Assembly: GCF_947241125.1 (NCBI RefSeq)
Contig: NZ_OX365700.1
Location: forward strand, 4,064,461-4,128,460
Direction: 5' to 3'
Source: Nitrospira tepida
Lineage (GTDB): Bacteria > Nitrospirota > Nitrospiria > Nitrospirales > Nitrospiraceae
DNA length: 64,000 nt
A model generated the notes under the pieces. It was not told where the DNA came from and searched no databases. It saw nothing but the letters and a program-made list of their open reading frames with translations. This document shows, piece by piece, positions 1 to 9,286 of the stretch (position 1 is its first letter; each line of letters begins with the position of its first letter). Made by a program: the position numbers and the translations under genes.

Positions 1-392
1 TTCCGGTCCCGCAGCCGGCGGTCGATCTGCCGGGCACTGATCCGCCGGAGTTGGGCTTCCACCGCCGGCGTGACCGCGGTGCGCCGCGTCAGCCAGGGCA
101 GCCAGTGCGGCAGCGCCGCCTTCAGTCGCTGACCACACAGATAGCCCGAGGCCGCCCAGATTTCTGCCAGCAGGCGAATCACGGGCTCCCCATACGTCGG
201 CCGTCGCCGGATCACCCGGCGCACGGGCGGCCGAGGTGGGGCCGCTCGGCTCAGCAACCCAATCGCATACTTGCGATGATATCGACAGACTCGTGTCACT
301 TCGTCCAGGAGGGCCGATCGCTCGCGGCGCCCCGCCCGCTGATACCGCTGCCACATCACCCGCAGATACTCGTGCTTCGACCGTCGCGCCAT
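1..392 (-). CDS. DDE/integrase-type transposase, N-terminal 130 residues (cut by window edge)
   Basis: Reading leftward from the ATG at 392-390, the frame stays open for 130 codons and leaves the window. The protein starts MARRSKHEYLRVMWQRYQ and continues with a Lys/Arg-rich helical region (CRYHRKYAIGLLSR) and a block with the pattern YLCGQRLKAALPHWLPW. This is the usual N-terminal DNA-binding part of the integrase-core transposases whose open frames begin MARRSK.EY. The catalytic DDE part would lie outside the window. The GC-rich gene carries no stop within the visible part. It is probably an intact insertion-sequence gene whose 5' end lies in the window; the right-hand end of the element should lie somewhere in 393-500. 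Family assignment rests on memory of similar proteins, so the precise IS family is open. Confidence 0.68.
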   Translation of the reverse strand, partial: MARRSKHEYLRVMWQRYQRAGRRERSALLDEVTRVCRYHRKYAIGLLSRAAPPRPPVRRVIRRRPTYGEPVIRLLAEIWAASGYLCGQRLKAALPHWLPWLTRRTAVTPAVEAQLRRISARQIDRRLRDR

Positions 393-825
393 CCCCGCTG
401 CCTCGATCCTCCCCCTCCTTCTGGCCCGCCCCATGCGGACTCGGAGGGTAAGATTGACAAATGACGCAACGATCGGTCGCTCGGTAAGATTTTAGATGAC
501 TCAATACGGCCAGTTGACCTGCCTTCCTTCAGGCGCGTAGACTACATCAGTTCAGTGCAACCGCCTTGGTCTACAGGTGGTAGCCATGGTCCTCCGCGGA
601 ACAGGAATCCGGCGGGATGACCTGATTGGGTGTCTCCATTCCCACACCCCTGTTCTCTCTCTGTTCGAGCACAGCATCGCTCGTTTCACTTCTCTCTCAG
701 CCTTTGAAATCATCGCGTTAGGCATCAGGTGCCGCAGGGACCGATTCCAATCGGCGCCAAGAGTCCGTCACGCCCGTTCCACGTGTTCGATTCGTCTCGT
801 ACATCGCCTAGGAGGAATTCAACTG
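393..825. other. intergenic region, probable right end of the insertion sequence plus upstream region of the next gene
   Basis: No convincing gene. It contains the direct repeat GGTAAGATT at 447-455 and 483-491 separated by 27 bp, and a TTGACA at 454-459 without a good -10 box at 17 bp. The IS end and a promoter for the 826/927 genes are expected here, but I cannot point to either with certainty. The open frame running through 577-825 has no Shine-Dalgarno site and no recognisable protein pattern. Confidence 0.4.
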
Positions 826-963
826 ATGGACTATCGGCTTGAACCGCCGTGGAAAGGCCCTCGGGTGAAACGACTGGTCACGCGTCTGCCGCGTGAAGCC
901 TTGCCCGATGGGGGAAGGAGGGTATTATGGAGCGCCATTACGACGTCAACGATCTCGCGGTAG
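826..963 (+). CDS. possible 45-residue basic leader peptide overlapping the next gene
   Basis: A strong Shine-Dalgarno sequence (TAGGAGGA at 809-816) lies 10 nt before the ATG at 826, and the frame encodes 45 residues rich in Arg and Pro (MDYRLEPPWKGPRVKRLV...). It ends at 963 inside the following gene, which starts at 927 in another frame, so the two would be translationally linked. No family is recognised. The ribosome binding site is the only real evidence; the peptide could be a leader or simply not expressed. Confidence 0.3.
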   Translation: MDYRLEPPWKGPRVKRLVTRLPREALPDGGRRVLWSAITTSTISR

Positions 964-1880
964 CCATTGGGTTGGCGGCGACGGTGTTCAGTGGCTACCT
1001 GTTGATGACTGCCGCCAACGGGACCTTCCAAGCGGCCCCACCTCAACAAGGGGCAACCTCCCAACCGACCGGCATTCTGGCAAGCATGGTCTGGCTCCAA
1101 CCGGCGCTGGGCCAAGCCATCCTCGATCAATCTCTTCTGGAGCGCGACGGCCCCCGCGCGATTACAGAAAGCGCGACCAACCTCTCGCGCGCGCTCGTGG
1201 CGCAGCACCGGTTCGGCGCCGCGCCAGAGAATCTCAGCCAGATCGTCGAAGACAAGGCCGCACGCATGAAGACCGACCACGAGGGCCGGGTGCAAACGGT
1301 CATGGGCCGCGCGATCGTGAACTTTTCCCAGCGCGGGTGGCGGAGCGGCTTGGTGCCGTCGGGATTCGAGCCGTCGGAGTTCAACAAACGGATGATCCAT
1401 GCGACGGAAACGATGGGCCGGCGATTGGATGGCGAGTTCTCGTCGGTTTGGCAGCCGACCCTCGGCCGGATCATCGTGGACACCAGTCGGGAATTGACGG
1501 CGCTTGCCGCACAGATTCAAGAACGCACCGGCCGGGCCATCATGCAGGTGACGCAGGCTCAAATGCGGTATGAAGACGCACGGGCGGCCAATCAATACCA
1601 GTTGGCGAGCGTGACCACCGCTATCAGGCGAACGACCCAGCTCGCCGAGCAGTTCGAGCGACTGGCCGTGGCCGATGGAAGGACCGGCGAACGGATGGCC
1701 AGATTGGCCGAGCCGCGATCCTGGCCGGAGATCCCGGTCGGCTACTTTATCGCGGCCAGCGCGGCCTTGCTCGGCATCTTCGGCGGCGGACTGGCCTTCA
1801 GGTCAGGACGGGCGGAGGAGGAGACGGCCGCTGACATGAAGTTTGAGGCTCTGCAGCGGGTGTACAGGAAGATTGCGTGA
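927..1880 (+). CDS. membrane protein with two TM helices and a long helical middle, function unknown
   Basis: 317 residues. A first hydrophobic helix spans about residues 10-30 and a second about 273-291; the 240 residues between are mostly polar and rich in Ala, Glu, Gln and Arg, so probably helical and on one side of the membrane. A 26-residue charged tail follows the second helix. The start is supported by GGGGAAGGAGGG just upstream of the ATG. No catalytic motif or domain name is recognised. The topology (N-terminal helix, long helical linker, C-terminal helix) recalls sensor or scaffold proteins without their output domains, but that is only a comparison. Confidence 0.7.
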   Translation: MERHYDVNDLAVAIGLAATVFSGYLLMTAANGTFQAAPPQQGATSQPTGILASMVWLQPALGQAILDQSLLERDGPRAITESATNLSRALVAQHRFGAAPENLSQIVEDKAARMKTDHEGRVQTVMGRAIVNFSQRGWRSGLVPSGFEPSEFNKRMIHATETMGRRLDGEFSSVWQPTLGRIIVDTSRELTALAAQIQERTGRAIMQVTQAQMRYEDARAANQYQLASVTTAIRRTTQLAEQFERLAVADGRTGERMARLAEPRSWPEIPVGYFIAASAALLGIFGGGLAFRSGRAEEETAADMKFEALQRVYRKIA

Positions 1881-1964
1881 ACGGAGGAGCATAGGAGAAA
1901 GCGACCGGGAAGGATCAACCGGACGACACGGAAGCGGTGTCGTCCGCGACAAGCGAGGTGCCTT

Positions 1965-2141
1965 ATGTCCTGGGGCTACTGGGGAATTGTGGCCGGTCTG
2001 CTGACCATGGTGGGGCTCTTCTTTGTCTGCATGGCGATTCTCTATCCCGCAGAGAAGGAATCGTCTCGCCTGTCGAGCGATCTGAGCCAATCGACTGAGC
2101 CGGCGACACAGGGACACATCAGAAGCCGGCATGCCGCGTAA
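1965..2141 (+). CDS. 58-residue single-span membrane protein
   Basis: Starts MSWGYWGIVAGLLTMVGLFF and has one clear TM segment at residues 7-27, followed by a polar Ser/Glu/Gln-rich tail. A weak purine-rich site (AAGCGAGGTG) precedes the ATG. It follows the 317-residue membrane protein by 84 nt and its end overlaps a potential start for the next small protein. Size and layout resemble the small accessory subunits of membrane complexes, for example CcoQ-like proteins of haem-copper oxidases, but there is no oxidase gene in the window, so the role is unknown. Confidence 0.5.
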   Translation: MSWGYWGIVAGLLTMVGLFFVCMAILYPAEKESSRLSSDLSQSTEPATQGHIRSRHAA

Positions 2142-2196
2142 ATACGAGCGGCGCGGGATAGCATTCCGATCGATTCCCGTCGTGGTGAGGTGTCAC

Positions 2197-2364
2197 ATGG
2201 TCGAGATCATTGGTCTCGCGACGATGGTCGCGCTGATCTGGTTGCTGGATTGGTCGATGGCCGGGGAGAGCGACGCGGAGCGCAGGCGGCTCGCCGCCTC
2301 CGGCGAGGGAGGCTCCCTGACTCCTTCCGCTTCCGGCGAGAGCCGGAGACGGCAAGCGGCCTGA
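2197..2364 (+). CDS. 55-residue single-span membrane protein
   Basis: MVEIIGLATMVALIWLLDWS gives one hydrophobic helix (residues 3-19), followed by a charged tail with an Arg/Ser/Gly-rich end. GTGAGGTG 5-12 nt upstream supports the ATG at 2197; an in-frame ATG at 2131 would add 22 polar residues without a ribosome site. It lies 55 nt after the 58-residue membrane protein, probably in the same transcript. Function unknown. Confidence 0.45.
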   Translation: MVEIIGLATMVALIWLLDWSMAGESDAERRRLAASGEGGSLTPSASGESRRRQAA

Positions 2365-2501
2365 TTCGAGGCTGTTCGTGGCCTGACCGCCCGGGTGGGT
2401 CAGAGCCAAACGATGCGGTCGCGACAATGTCCCTGCCTGTTTACGTGCCTTGGCAGCGGGGGATTGGTTTGCAACGAGGATGAAGCGGCTGATCAACACG
2501 T

Positions 2502-3785
2502 CTACGTGAGGATTCTAGGCTGGCTGACTCCCGCAATGACGTCTTCGGTGATGACCACGGACTTCACGCCGCCCATCGCCGGCACGTCGTACATCAGATC
2601 CAACATCACGTCTTCGAGGATCGTGCGCAAGGCCCGCGCTCCGGTCTTCATGAGGGCCGCTCGGCCGGCGACGGCTTTGACGGCGGCATCGGTAAACTGC
2701 AACTCGACCCCTTCCAGTTCGAAAAGGGCCTGATACTGTTTGACCAGCGCATGGCGCGGCTCGGTCAGGATGCGGATCAACGCCGGCACGTTGAGGTCCG
2801 CCAAGGTCGTGAGAATGGGGAACCGGCCGACAAACTCCGGGATGAGACCGAATTTCAGCAGGTCTTCCGATCGCACGGAGGCGAGCAGATCCGTGTGGCC
2901 TTCGATCTCCTGCACCGGCACGGCCGCGCTGAAGCCCATCCGTTTCGGCGCCGTCCGTTGGGCGATGACCTGATCCAATCCCACGAACGCTCCGCCGCAG
3001 ATGAAGAGAATGTTCGTCGTATCCACGCGGATGTACTCTTGCTCGGGATGTTTGCGCCCGCCTTTCGGCGGCACGTTGCACAGCGTCCCCTCGACCAGCT
3101 TGAGCAGCGCCTGCTGGACGCCCTCCCCCGACACATCACGCGTGAGTGACGGGCCTTCCAACTTGCGGCTGATCTTGTCGATCTCATCGATATAGATGAT
3201 CCCGGTTTCCGCGCGGGCCACGTCATAGTCGCAGGACTGCAACAGCTTCAGGACAACGTTCTCCACGTCTTCCCCGACATAGCCGGCTTCGGTGAGCGTC
3301 GTCGCGTCGGCGATGGCGAAGGGCACGCGAAGGATGCGGGCCAGAGTCTGGGAGAGCAGCGTCTTCCCCGTCCCGGTGGACCCGATCATCATGATGTTGC
3401 CCTTCTGCAAGTCGACGTTGGTGAGGCGCTCCCGATTCAGAATGCGTTTGTAGTGGTTGTGGACCGCGACCGAGAGGACTTTTTTCGCGCGGTCCTGCCC
3501 GATGACGTACTCGTCCAGCGTGGCCTTGATCTCGGTCGGCTTGGGGACCACCATCGGTCCGGACGGCGGCGCTCCGGGCGTCGCGCGCTCCTGCGTCAGC
3601 GAGGCGGACCAGCGCTGCATGCATTCATCGCAGATCAACAACGGCGCTTTGGACTGGCAAGCATCACAGGTGTAATGGGTGGGGCTGGGGATCAGGTTGC
3701 GGACGGCGCCCTCCTGCTTGCCGCACAGCGCGCAGAGACGCTCGCGTCGGTTCGCCGGGTTTCGCGTTTGCCAAAACACCGCCAT
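2502..3785 (-). CDS. clpX: ClpX-type AAA+ unfoldase with an expanded zinc-binding domain
   Basis: 427 residues, the usual ClpX length. The ClpX-type zinc domain has Cys18/Cys21 and Cys40/Cys43 at the normal 18-residue spacing, then an extra CxxC (Cys52/Cys55). The AAA+ core shows Walker A GSTGTGKT (135-142), pore loop GYVG (168-171), Walker [10 protein letters not shown] (196-204), the RKH loop at about 244-246, EFVGRFP with the arginine finger, and a GAR-type sensor 2. The ClpP-docking loop reads MGF (283-285) where IGF is usual. ClpX unfolds tagged proteins and feeds them to ClpP. It is not next to clpP or tig, unlike most housekeeping clpX genes, so it may be a second, specialised copy. 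Divergent genes on both sides suggest monocistronic transcription. Confidence 0.9.
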   Translation of the reverse strand: MAVFWQTRNPANRRERLCALCGKQEGAVRNLIPSPTHYTCDACQSKAPLLICDECMQRWSASLTQERATPGAPPSGPMVVPKPTEIKATLDEYVIGQDRAKKVLSVAVHNHYKRILNRERLTNVDLQKGNIMMIGSTGTGKTLLSQTLARILRVPFAIADATTLTEAGYVGEDVENVVLKLLQSCDYDVARAETGIIYIDEIDKISRKLEGPSLTRDVSGEGVQQALLKLVEGTLCNVPPKGGRKHPEQEYIRVDTTNILFICGGAFVGLDQVIAQRTAPKRMGFSAAVPVQEIEGHTDLLASVRSEDLLKFGLIPEFVGRFPILTTLADLNVPALIRILTEPRHALVKQYQALFELEGVELQFTDAAVKAVAGRAALMKTGARALRTILEDVMLDLMYDVPAMGGVKSVVITEDVIAGVSQPRILT

Positions 3786-4118
3786 CCCCTTGGTGACGAT
3801 CGGCCGCGGAAAGAATGACCACGCAATCTTATGTCCGATGAAGGCCGAATCGCAAGAGCGTTTCTAGCAGGCCGGCCGATCGTTCGTATCACCCGGGTGG
3901 GGACGCAGATCGAGCTTCGCTTGCCAGCGGATCAATCGGGATCAGCCCCACCGGCTTGGCCCTTCGCTCGACCCGCCCCTCCTTTGAGGGGCCTTCGTTC
4001 ACCGCTGCTTGCTCCTCAATCCCACGAAAGGCCGCGGCTCTCTCCCTTTGAGGACTATCCCGGCAAGGCTACCCTCAGCTAGCGTGGAGCCTCGTTTCCA
4101 ACCTGCCAGGAGGAGCCG
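3786..4118. promoter_or_regulatory. divergent intergenic region between clpX and a 46-residue ORF
   Basis: 333 bp between the start of the leftward clpX and the start of a rightward small gene, so promoters for both should lie here. I see no clear sigma-70 boxes and no strong palindrome. A frame open from 3831 to 4082 has no ribosome binding site and a shadow-like Pro/Arg composition; I do not call it. Confidence 0.35.
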
Positions 4119-4259
4119 ATGTCTGAATTGGAAGAAGCCGGACTGGTGATGAGCATCTTGGCGCTGCTCGGCCTTGCGCTGATCGCCGAAGGGCCGATCG
4201 AAGCGACTTGTGAGCGTATTGTGGATTGGTTGCGCGTCAGGCGGTCGCCTAGCCGATAA
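4119..4259 (+). CDS. 46-residue small membrane-associated protein
   Basis: A good Shine-Dalgarno site (CAGGAGGAG, 4108-4116) directly precedes the ATG. The peptide has an acidic start (MSELEEAG), one hydrophobic segment at about residues 9-23 (VMSILALLGLALIAE) and a basic C-terminus with WLRVRR. No family is recognised. It stands alone 166 nt before pgm. The combination of ribosome site, TM-like segment and positive tail makes it a credible expressed small protein. Confidence 0.45.
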   Translation: MSELEEAGLVMSILALLGLALIAEGPIEATCERIVDWLRVRRSPSR

Positions 4260-4425
4260 CGGTCCGCGCGGCGCCTCGCCGGCCCTCGCTTCGGTCTCCC
4301 CCGCCCAACCCTATCCGATCCTTCGTTTGTCATAAAGTCCCTTGTTTCGGATCTCCGGCCGCACTATGATCGCGCAAGCCGGTTGTGCTTGATCCGAGAG
4401 CAGTGTCCGGCTCTTCTACGCGCCT

Positions 4426-6075
4426 ATGGCCATCCATCCGCAAGCCGGGAAGCCGGCTCCACCCGACCTGTTGATCGACCCTGCCGCCCTGCAGCAGGCC
4501 TACTACGCGGAGAACCCGGACCCTGGCGACCCCGCCCATCGCGTCAGTTTCGGGACCAGCGGCCACCGGGGCTCGGCCCTTCGGCAGACCTTTAATGAAG
4601 CCCACATCCTGGCCACCACGCAGGCCATCTGTGAGTACCGGCAACAGGAACGGATCAGCGGGCCGCTTTTTCTGGGCCGGGACACCCATGCCCTGTCGGA
4701 ACCGGCCTTTCGCACGGCTATTGAGGTGCTGGCGGCCAACCGCGTGGAAGTCATGGTTGATCGGGACGACGGCTTCACGCCCACCCCAGTCATTTCGCAT
4801 GCCATTCTGACTCACAACCGAGGCAGGCAGACGGAACTGGCGGACGGGATTGTCGTCACCCCCTCGCACAACCCGCCTGAGGACGGCGGCTTCAAGTACA
4901 ACCCGCCGAACGGCGGCCCGGCGGACACCAACATCACAAAATGGATCGAGGAGCGGGCCAATCGGCTGTTGGCCGACGGGTTACGAAGCGTGGCGCGGAT
5001 TCCATACGAGCGGGCGATGCAGGCCGGGACCGTCCACCGGCACGATTACGTCGGAACCTTTATCGCGGACTTGGTCCATGTCGTGGACCTGCCGCGCATC
5101 CGCGAGGCGAAGCTGACGATCGGGGCGGACCCCCTCGGCGGCTCCCTGGTGGGCTATTGGGAACCGCTCGCGGACCGGTATGGCCTGGACATTCAACTCG
5201 TCAACCGGTCGGTCGATCCGACATTCCGGTTCATGCCACTCGATTGGGACGGAAAGATTCGGATGGACTGTTCCTCGCCCCACGCGATGAGCGCGCTCAT
5301 CGCGCTGCGGGACCGCTTCGACGTGGCCTTCGGCAACGATGCGGACTCCGACCGCCACGGCATCGTGACGCGAAGCGCGGGCTTATTGAATCCGAATCAC
5401 TACCTCGCCACGGCCATCGCCTATTTGTTCACCCATCGGCCTCAGTGGCCCGCGACCGCCGCAATCGGCAAGACCCTGGTGAGCAGCAGCTTGATTGACC
5501 GGGTGGCGGCCTCGCTGGGCCGGCGGCTGGTCGAGGTGCCGGTGGGCTTCAAATGGTTCGTGCCGGGGCTTCTGGATGGATCACTGGGATTCGGCGGGGA
5601 GGAAAGCGCTGGCGCGTCGTTTCTCCGGATGGACGGGACCGTCTGGACGACCGACAAGGACGGCATCATCATGGATCTGCTGGCAGCCGAGATGCGCGCG
5701 GTGACAGGCAAGGACCCAGGCGAATTGTATCGAGACCTGACGAAGGAACTCGGCGAGCCCTGTTACGAGCGGATCGATGCGCCGGCGACGGCCCGTCAGA
5801 AACGAATTCTGCAGAACCTCTCGCCTGAGCAGCTTCAAGTCAGCGAATTGGCTGGAGATCCAGTCCTATCGGTGCTGTCGAAGGCCCCGGGCAATGGAGC
5901 CTCGATCGGGGGAGTGAAGGTGGTCACCCGCCACGGCTGGTTCGCCGCTCGCCCTTCCGGGACGGAGGAGGTGTACAAGCTCTATACCGAGTCATTCCGC
6001 GGCCACGACCATTTGAAACGAATCCAGGCCGACGCGCAGACAATCGTCCGCCGCGCCTTCGAATCTGCATCGTAA
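4426..6075 (+). CDS. pgm: phosphoglucomutase (alpha-D-glucose phosphate-specific)
   Basis: 549 residues, typical for bacterial Pgm. It interconverts glucose-1-phosphate and glucose-6-phosphate in the cytosol, linking glycolysis to glycogen and sugar-nucleotide synthesis. All family signatures are present: GTSGHRG near residue 43, the phosphoserine loop TPSHNPP with Ser147, the metal loop DADSDRHG with Asp305/307/309, a GGEESAG sugar-recognition loop, and the C-terminal phosphate loop with RPSGTE. It faces a convergent MFS gene 22 nt away and fits the carbohydrate block that follows (glycosyltransferase and debranching-type enzyme). Confidence 0.95.
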   Translation: MAIHPQAGKPAPPDLLIDPAALQQAYYAENPDPGDPAHRVSFGTSGHRGSALRQTFNEAHILATTQAICEYRQQERISGPLFLGRDTHALSEPAFRTAIEVLAANRVEVMVDRDDGFTPTPVISHAILTHNRGRQTELADGIVVTPSHNPPEDGGFKYNPPNGGPADTNITKWIEERANRLLADGLRSVARIPYERAMQAGTVHRHDYVGTFIADLVHVVDLPRIREAKLTIGADPLGGSLVGYWEPLADRYGLDIQLVNRSVDPTFRFMPLDWDGKIRMDCSSPHAMSALIALRDRFDVAFGNDADSDRHGIVTRSAGLLNPNHYLATAIAYLFTHRPQWPATAAIGKTLVSSSLIDRVAASLGRRLVEVPVGFKWFVPGLLDGSLGFGGEESAGASFLRMDGTVWTTDKDGIIMDLLAAEMRAVTGKDPGELYRDLTKELGEPCYERIDAPATARQKRILQNLSPEQLQVSELAGDPVLSVLSKAPGNGASIGGVKVVTRHGWFAARPSGTEEVYKLYTESFRGHDHLKRIQADAQTIVRRAFESAS

Positions 6076-6097
6076 CGACTCGGTACGAAACCCTCTC

Positions 6098-7417
6098 TTA
6101 CGCGGCGAGGGCTTCTCCTTCCTGCTTGCGGTCGCCGGCCGGGTAATGGACCCGGCTGCACCCGGCTGCCACGCAGGCGGTCACCAGCAACACCAGCCCG
6201 ATGCCGACCAGGCAGATGCCGGGGCCCATGGTATCGGCAGCCCAGCCAAACCCCGCCATCCCCGCCATCGCCGAGGCCATCCCCCCAGTGCTGAAGGTCG
6301 TGAACACGCGGCCTAAGAGCGGTTCCGGCGTCAATTCCTGCAGAACTCCCCACACGATCGGCATAAACAGCGCTGTGCTGCCTCCAATGATGACGATCAG
6401 GCCGGTGGCCACGAGCGGAGTCGGGAGCATGCTCAAGCCGCAAACCGCCACCCCTCCCACGGTCATGGAGCTGGAGATCATCTTGAATCCATTGGCAGTC
6501 GCCTGGTGCTTTCTCGAAGCCAACCAGGCTGAGCCGGCCAGCATGCCGATCCCCAGCGAAGACCAGAGCCATCCGAGTTCCAACGGCCCCACATTCAACG
6601 CCTGCTCGGCAAACACCGGCAACATGAACACAAAAGCGCTGACCCCCAGACTGTAGAGCGTCGCCGTCAACATGAGCGCCGTGATGGTCCGATGTTGAAT
6701 GAACACAAACCGGAAGCCGGCCAGCAAGTCTTCCCGGAAAGACCGTTTCGCCTCCGATACCGGATCGGCGGCCGCGCGAATACGCATGCGGATCGGCATC
6801 AGGCAGAGGGCGGAGACCAGGAAGGTCGCCGCATCCACGTAGAGCACGTTCTGCGCCCCGATCAGGACGATCCCGAGCCCGCTGATCGCCGGACCGATCA
6901 AGACGCCGATATTGGCAGTGCCCTGAAGCAGGGCGTTCGCGCTCGTGAGCTGCTCTCGCCGGACAATCTGGGGCACCGCCGAGGCCAAGGCGGGGCCAAA
7001 GATCATCGAGACCACCGCGACGCAAAACACCAGGACGTACAACCGCTCCAGGGTGAGCAGATCCAAGGCGTAGAGCCCGGGAATCAGCATGACCAGGACG
7101 GCTCGAAGCAAATCGACCACGATCATCGTCGTTTTCGTCGGCAACCGATCCAGATACACGCCGATCACAGGACCGAGCACCAGCGGCGGCACGGTCTGCA
7201 AGAGGCCGATGACGGCCATCTTCAGGGCCGACCCCGTCATCTGATAGACGAACCACAGCAATGCGACTTTGCTGAGGCTGTCGCCGATCTGCGACGTCAG
7301 TTGCCCCCAGAAGAGCAATCCGAAATCCCGCGTACGGAGCAGCAGCCACCCACCGCCCTTGGAAGCGGACTCCGGCTCGGCGGCTGGCTCAACGGTCTGT
7401 GACGGCCCCTGGTTCAT
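6098..7417 (-). CDS. MFS transporter (multidrug/DHA3-like exporter), paralogue of the gene at 11547-12914
   Basis: About 439 residues with roughly 12 hydrophobic helices and the MFS loop between helices 2 and 3 (VYLDRLPTK). The N-terminal pattern RDFGLLFWGQLTSQIGD is typical of the DHA3/enterobactin-exporter-like branch. I favour the ATG at 7417, preceded by AGGAAGGAC; an earlier in-frame ATG at 7450 directly abuts the stop of the upstream glycosyltransferase. The two genes therefore form a leftward operon. The second MFS gene nearby shares the same motifs in the same order (SQ.GD..SK.ALLWFVY, VIGLLQT.PP.VLGP), so one is a duplicate of the other. Substrate unknown. Confidence 0.85.
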   Translation of the reverse strand: MNQGPSQTVEPAAEPESASKGGGWLLLRTRDFGLLFWGQLTSQIGDSLSKVALLWFVYQMTGSALKMAVIGLLQTVPPLVLGPVIGVYLDRLPTKTTMIVVDLLRAVLVMLIPGLYALDLLTLERLYVLVFCVAVVSMIFGPALASAVPQIVRREQLTSANALLQGTANIGVLIGPAISGLGIVLIGAQNVLYVDAATFLVSALCLMPIRMRIRAAADPVSEAKRSFREDLLAGFRFVFIQHRTITALMLTATLYSLGVSAFVFMLPVFAEQALNVGPLELGWLWSSLGIGMLAGSAWLASRKHQATANGFKMISSSMTVGGVAVCGLSMLPTPLVATGLIVIIGGSTALFMPIVWGVLQELTPEPLLGRVFTTFSTGGMASAMAGMAGFGWAADTMGPGICLVGIGLVLLVTACVAAGCSRVHYPAGDRKQEGEALAA

Positions 7418-7450
7418 CTTGTCCTTCCTCGCCTGGGTCTCGATCGCCAT

Positions 7451-8542
7451 TTAACGCCCCACCAGCGACACCGAATGTCGGCCGTTACTCGGCTGCACCT
7501 CCGCGGTCACATACCTGGCCTCAATTAATCGCTCATAGCACTTGACGTAATCCTGCGCCATGCGCCGCGCGGTGAACCGCTGGTCGAACGCGGCCCGGCA
7601 ACGGGCCCGGTCGATGGAGTCCACCCGGGTCACAGACGCGGCCATTTCCCCGATGTTCTCGGAGATGAACCCGGTCACGCCGTCTTCGATGATTTCCGGA
7701 ATCGAGCCGCGGCGGTAGGCCAGCACGGGCGTGCCGCAGGCCAGGGCCTCGATCAACACGAGCCCGAACGGCTCGGGCCAGTCGTAGGGGCAGACCAGGG
7801 CGTAGGCCTCGCCGATGAACTGATTTTTTTCTTGGTCCGTGATCTCCCCCAGGAACTCCACCAACGGGTGGTCCATGAGCGGTTCCACCTTGGCCTTGAA
7901 GAAGTCCCGGTCGGCGGGATCGACCTTGGCGGCGATCCGAAGGGGCATACCGACGCGCTTGGCGACTTCGATCGCCTGCTCGGGGCACTTTTCAGGGGAA
8001 ATACGCCCCAAGAAGGCCAGGTACTTTCCGGGCGTCGGATGGTATGAGTACAGGTCCTCCGGCAACCCGTGATGGACCGTCCCGAGCCAATTGGCCCAGG
8101 GCAATGGCCTCCGCTGCGCATCCGAAATTGAGATCAACGGCATGTCGGAAAATTCACGAAAGACCGGAGCGAGCTCGGGAAGATCCTGCCGTCCATGCAA
8201 GGTGGTCAGGACCGGAGTGGCGCTTCGCCGAGCGACAGGGAACCCGAGGAAGTCCACATGCGAGTGAATGAGGTCAAAGGTTCCGGCGGGGGCGCCGAAC
8301 CCCCGTTCCAACAGCATCATCATCGGAGCGTCCCGATTGAAGATCCCGCTGTTCAATCGGAGGGCCTGCGGACAAATCGATTCCAGCCGCGCTTGGGTCA
8401 CAGAATCTCCGCTCGCAAAGAGGGTGACATCATGGCCCTGGCGAACCAGTTCTTCAGTAATATAGGAGACGATCCGTTCGGTCCCTCCATACCGTTGCGG
8501 CGGGACACTTTCCCACAGTGGTGCGACCTGCGCGATTCTCAT
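7451..8542 (-). CDS. GT4-family glycosyltransferase
   Basis: 363 residues from the ATG at 8542, which has GAGGAGGAAAACC upstream; a longer frame to 8677 lacks a ribosome site. GT-B fold features: N-terminal MRIAQVAPLWESVPPQRYGG with the glycine-rich acceptor loop, a GRISPEKCPEQAI start of the C-terminal domain, and the EX7E motif in EPFGLVLIEALACGTP. GT4 enzymes transfer a sugar from an activated donor with retention. Very similar proteins are common beside glycogen or trehalose genes. Donor and acceptor cannot be read from the sequence; a role in glucan or glycoconjugate synthesis fits the neighbours. Confidence 0.88.
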   Translation of the reverse strand: MRIAQVAPLWESVPPQRYGGTERIVSYITEELVRQGHDVTLFASGDSVTQARLESICPQALRLNSGIFNRDAPMMMLLERGFGAPAGTFDLIHSHVDFLGFPVARRSATPVLTTLHGRQDLPELAPVFREFSDMPLISISDAQRRPLPWANWLGTVHHGLPEDLYSYHPTPGKYLAFLGRISPEKCPEQAIEVAKRVGMPLRIAAKVDPADRDFFKAKVEPLMDHPLVEFLGEITDQEKNQFIGEAYALVCPYDWPEPFGLVLIEALACGTPVLAYRRGSIPEIIEDGVTGFISENIGEMAASVTRVDSIDRARCRAAFDQRFTARRMAQDYVKCYERLIEARYVTAEVQPSNGRHSVSLVGR

Positions 8543-9286
8543 AATTCGGTTTTCCTCCTCGACGAGCTGGATGACGATGCGTGATGTGCTTGGCGGTCCA
8601 CAGTATGCGGCGTCGGTGGGCAGATGCGCGTCAGGCCGCTCGACTGGTTCTTCGGACTCACCCCTTTGCCACTCCATTCACTCGGTCACGTTCACACTGC
8701 ACTGCAACACAACTTCTCTTTGATTTTGATTGGCGCCTCTCGCTATGCACGAGCCGTACCCTGTTCGATCAGTTGATGCGAACCGTGGAATAACGGAGGG
8801 TTAGATTTTTGCTCCATCACGTGCCGCCGCTTCAGCAAACCATCCGCCTATCCGAAACTCCGTCTCATCTGTCCTCGCTGTCTCGATTCTCTCGGAGGGG
8901 GCACCAACGGATCCTCTACGCTGCGTCACATTACGACGCAGAGAGACCCCACACAATGGACAAAATCCTCGTCCGGTGATGAAGAAAATCAACTGAATGG
9001 AAGGCTCATCGCACTGGATGGTTTCTCATACAGGCAGGAGCTTTGGCGTGCCTCTCTCCGAAAAATTTGCCGTAATCATACAAATATCAATAAGATACAT
9101 CCATGCACCCGTTCTCGACCGCCAAGGCCATCCCTCATGGCCATAGGGGAAAGCAAACACTCCAATTAAGCCTTTGAAGTCCTTCCGACAGCTCGACTTT
9201 ACAATTTTCTTTGCATGCGGCGAGGCGGGGACCCGGCAGGCTTCGGAGAAGATGCTGCGAGGAGTGGCGCGAATCCGGCACCGTGG
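8543..9286. other. 744-bp gene-free region upstream of the glycosyltransferase gene
   Basis: It separates the leftward debranching-enzyme gene from the leftward glycosyltransferase gene. The part at about 9060-9110 is conspicuously AT-rich for this genome and there is a small hairpin (GGCCAT-N5-ATGGCC, 9126-9142). The promoter for the glycosyltransferase-MFS operon must be here or just below. Short frames at 8581-8793 and 8801-8992 have no ribosome sites or recognisable patterns. The low GC and loss of coding character could mark a decayed gene, but I find no recognisable remains. Confidence 0.4.

Noticed and set aside
3831-4082. 83-codon + strand frame upstream of the 46-residue gene
   Set aside because: No ribosome site; Pro/Ser/Arg-rich, shadow-like.
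8801-8992. 63-codon - strand frame with a CPLC motif
   Set aside because: The single CxxC pair, lack of a ribosome site and position in a gene-free AT-richer region do not support a gene.
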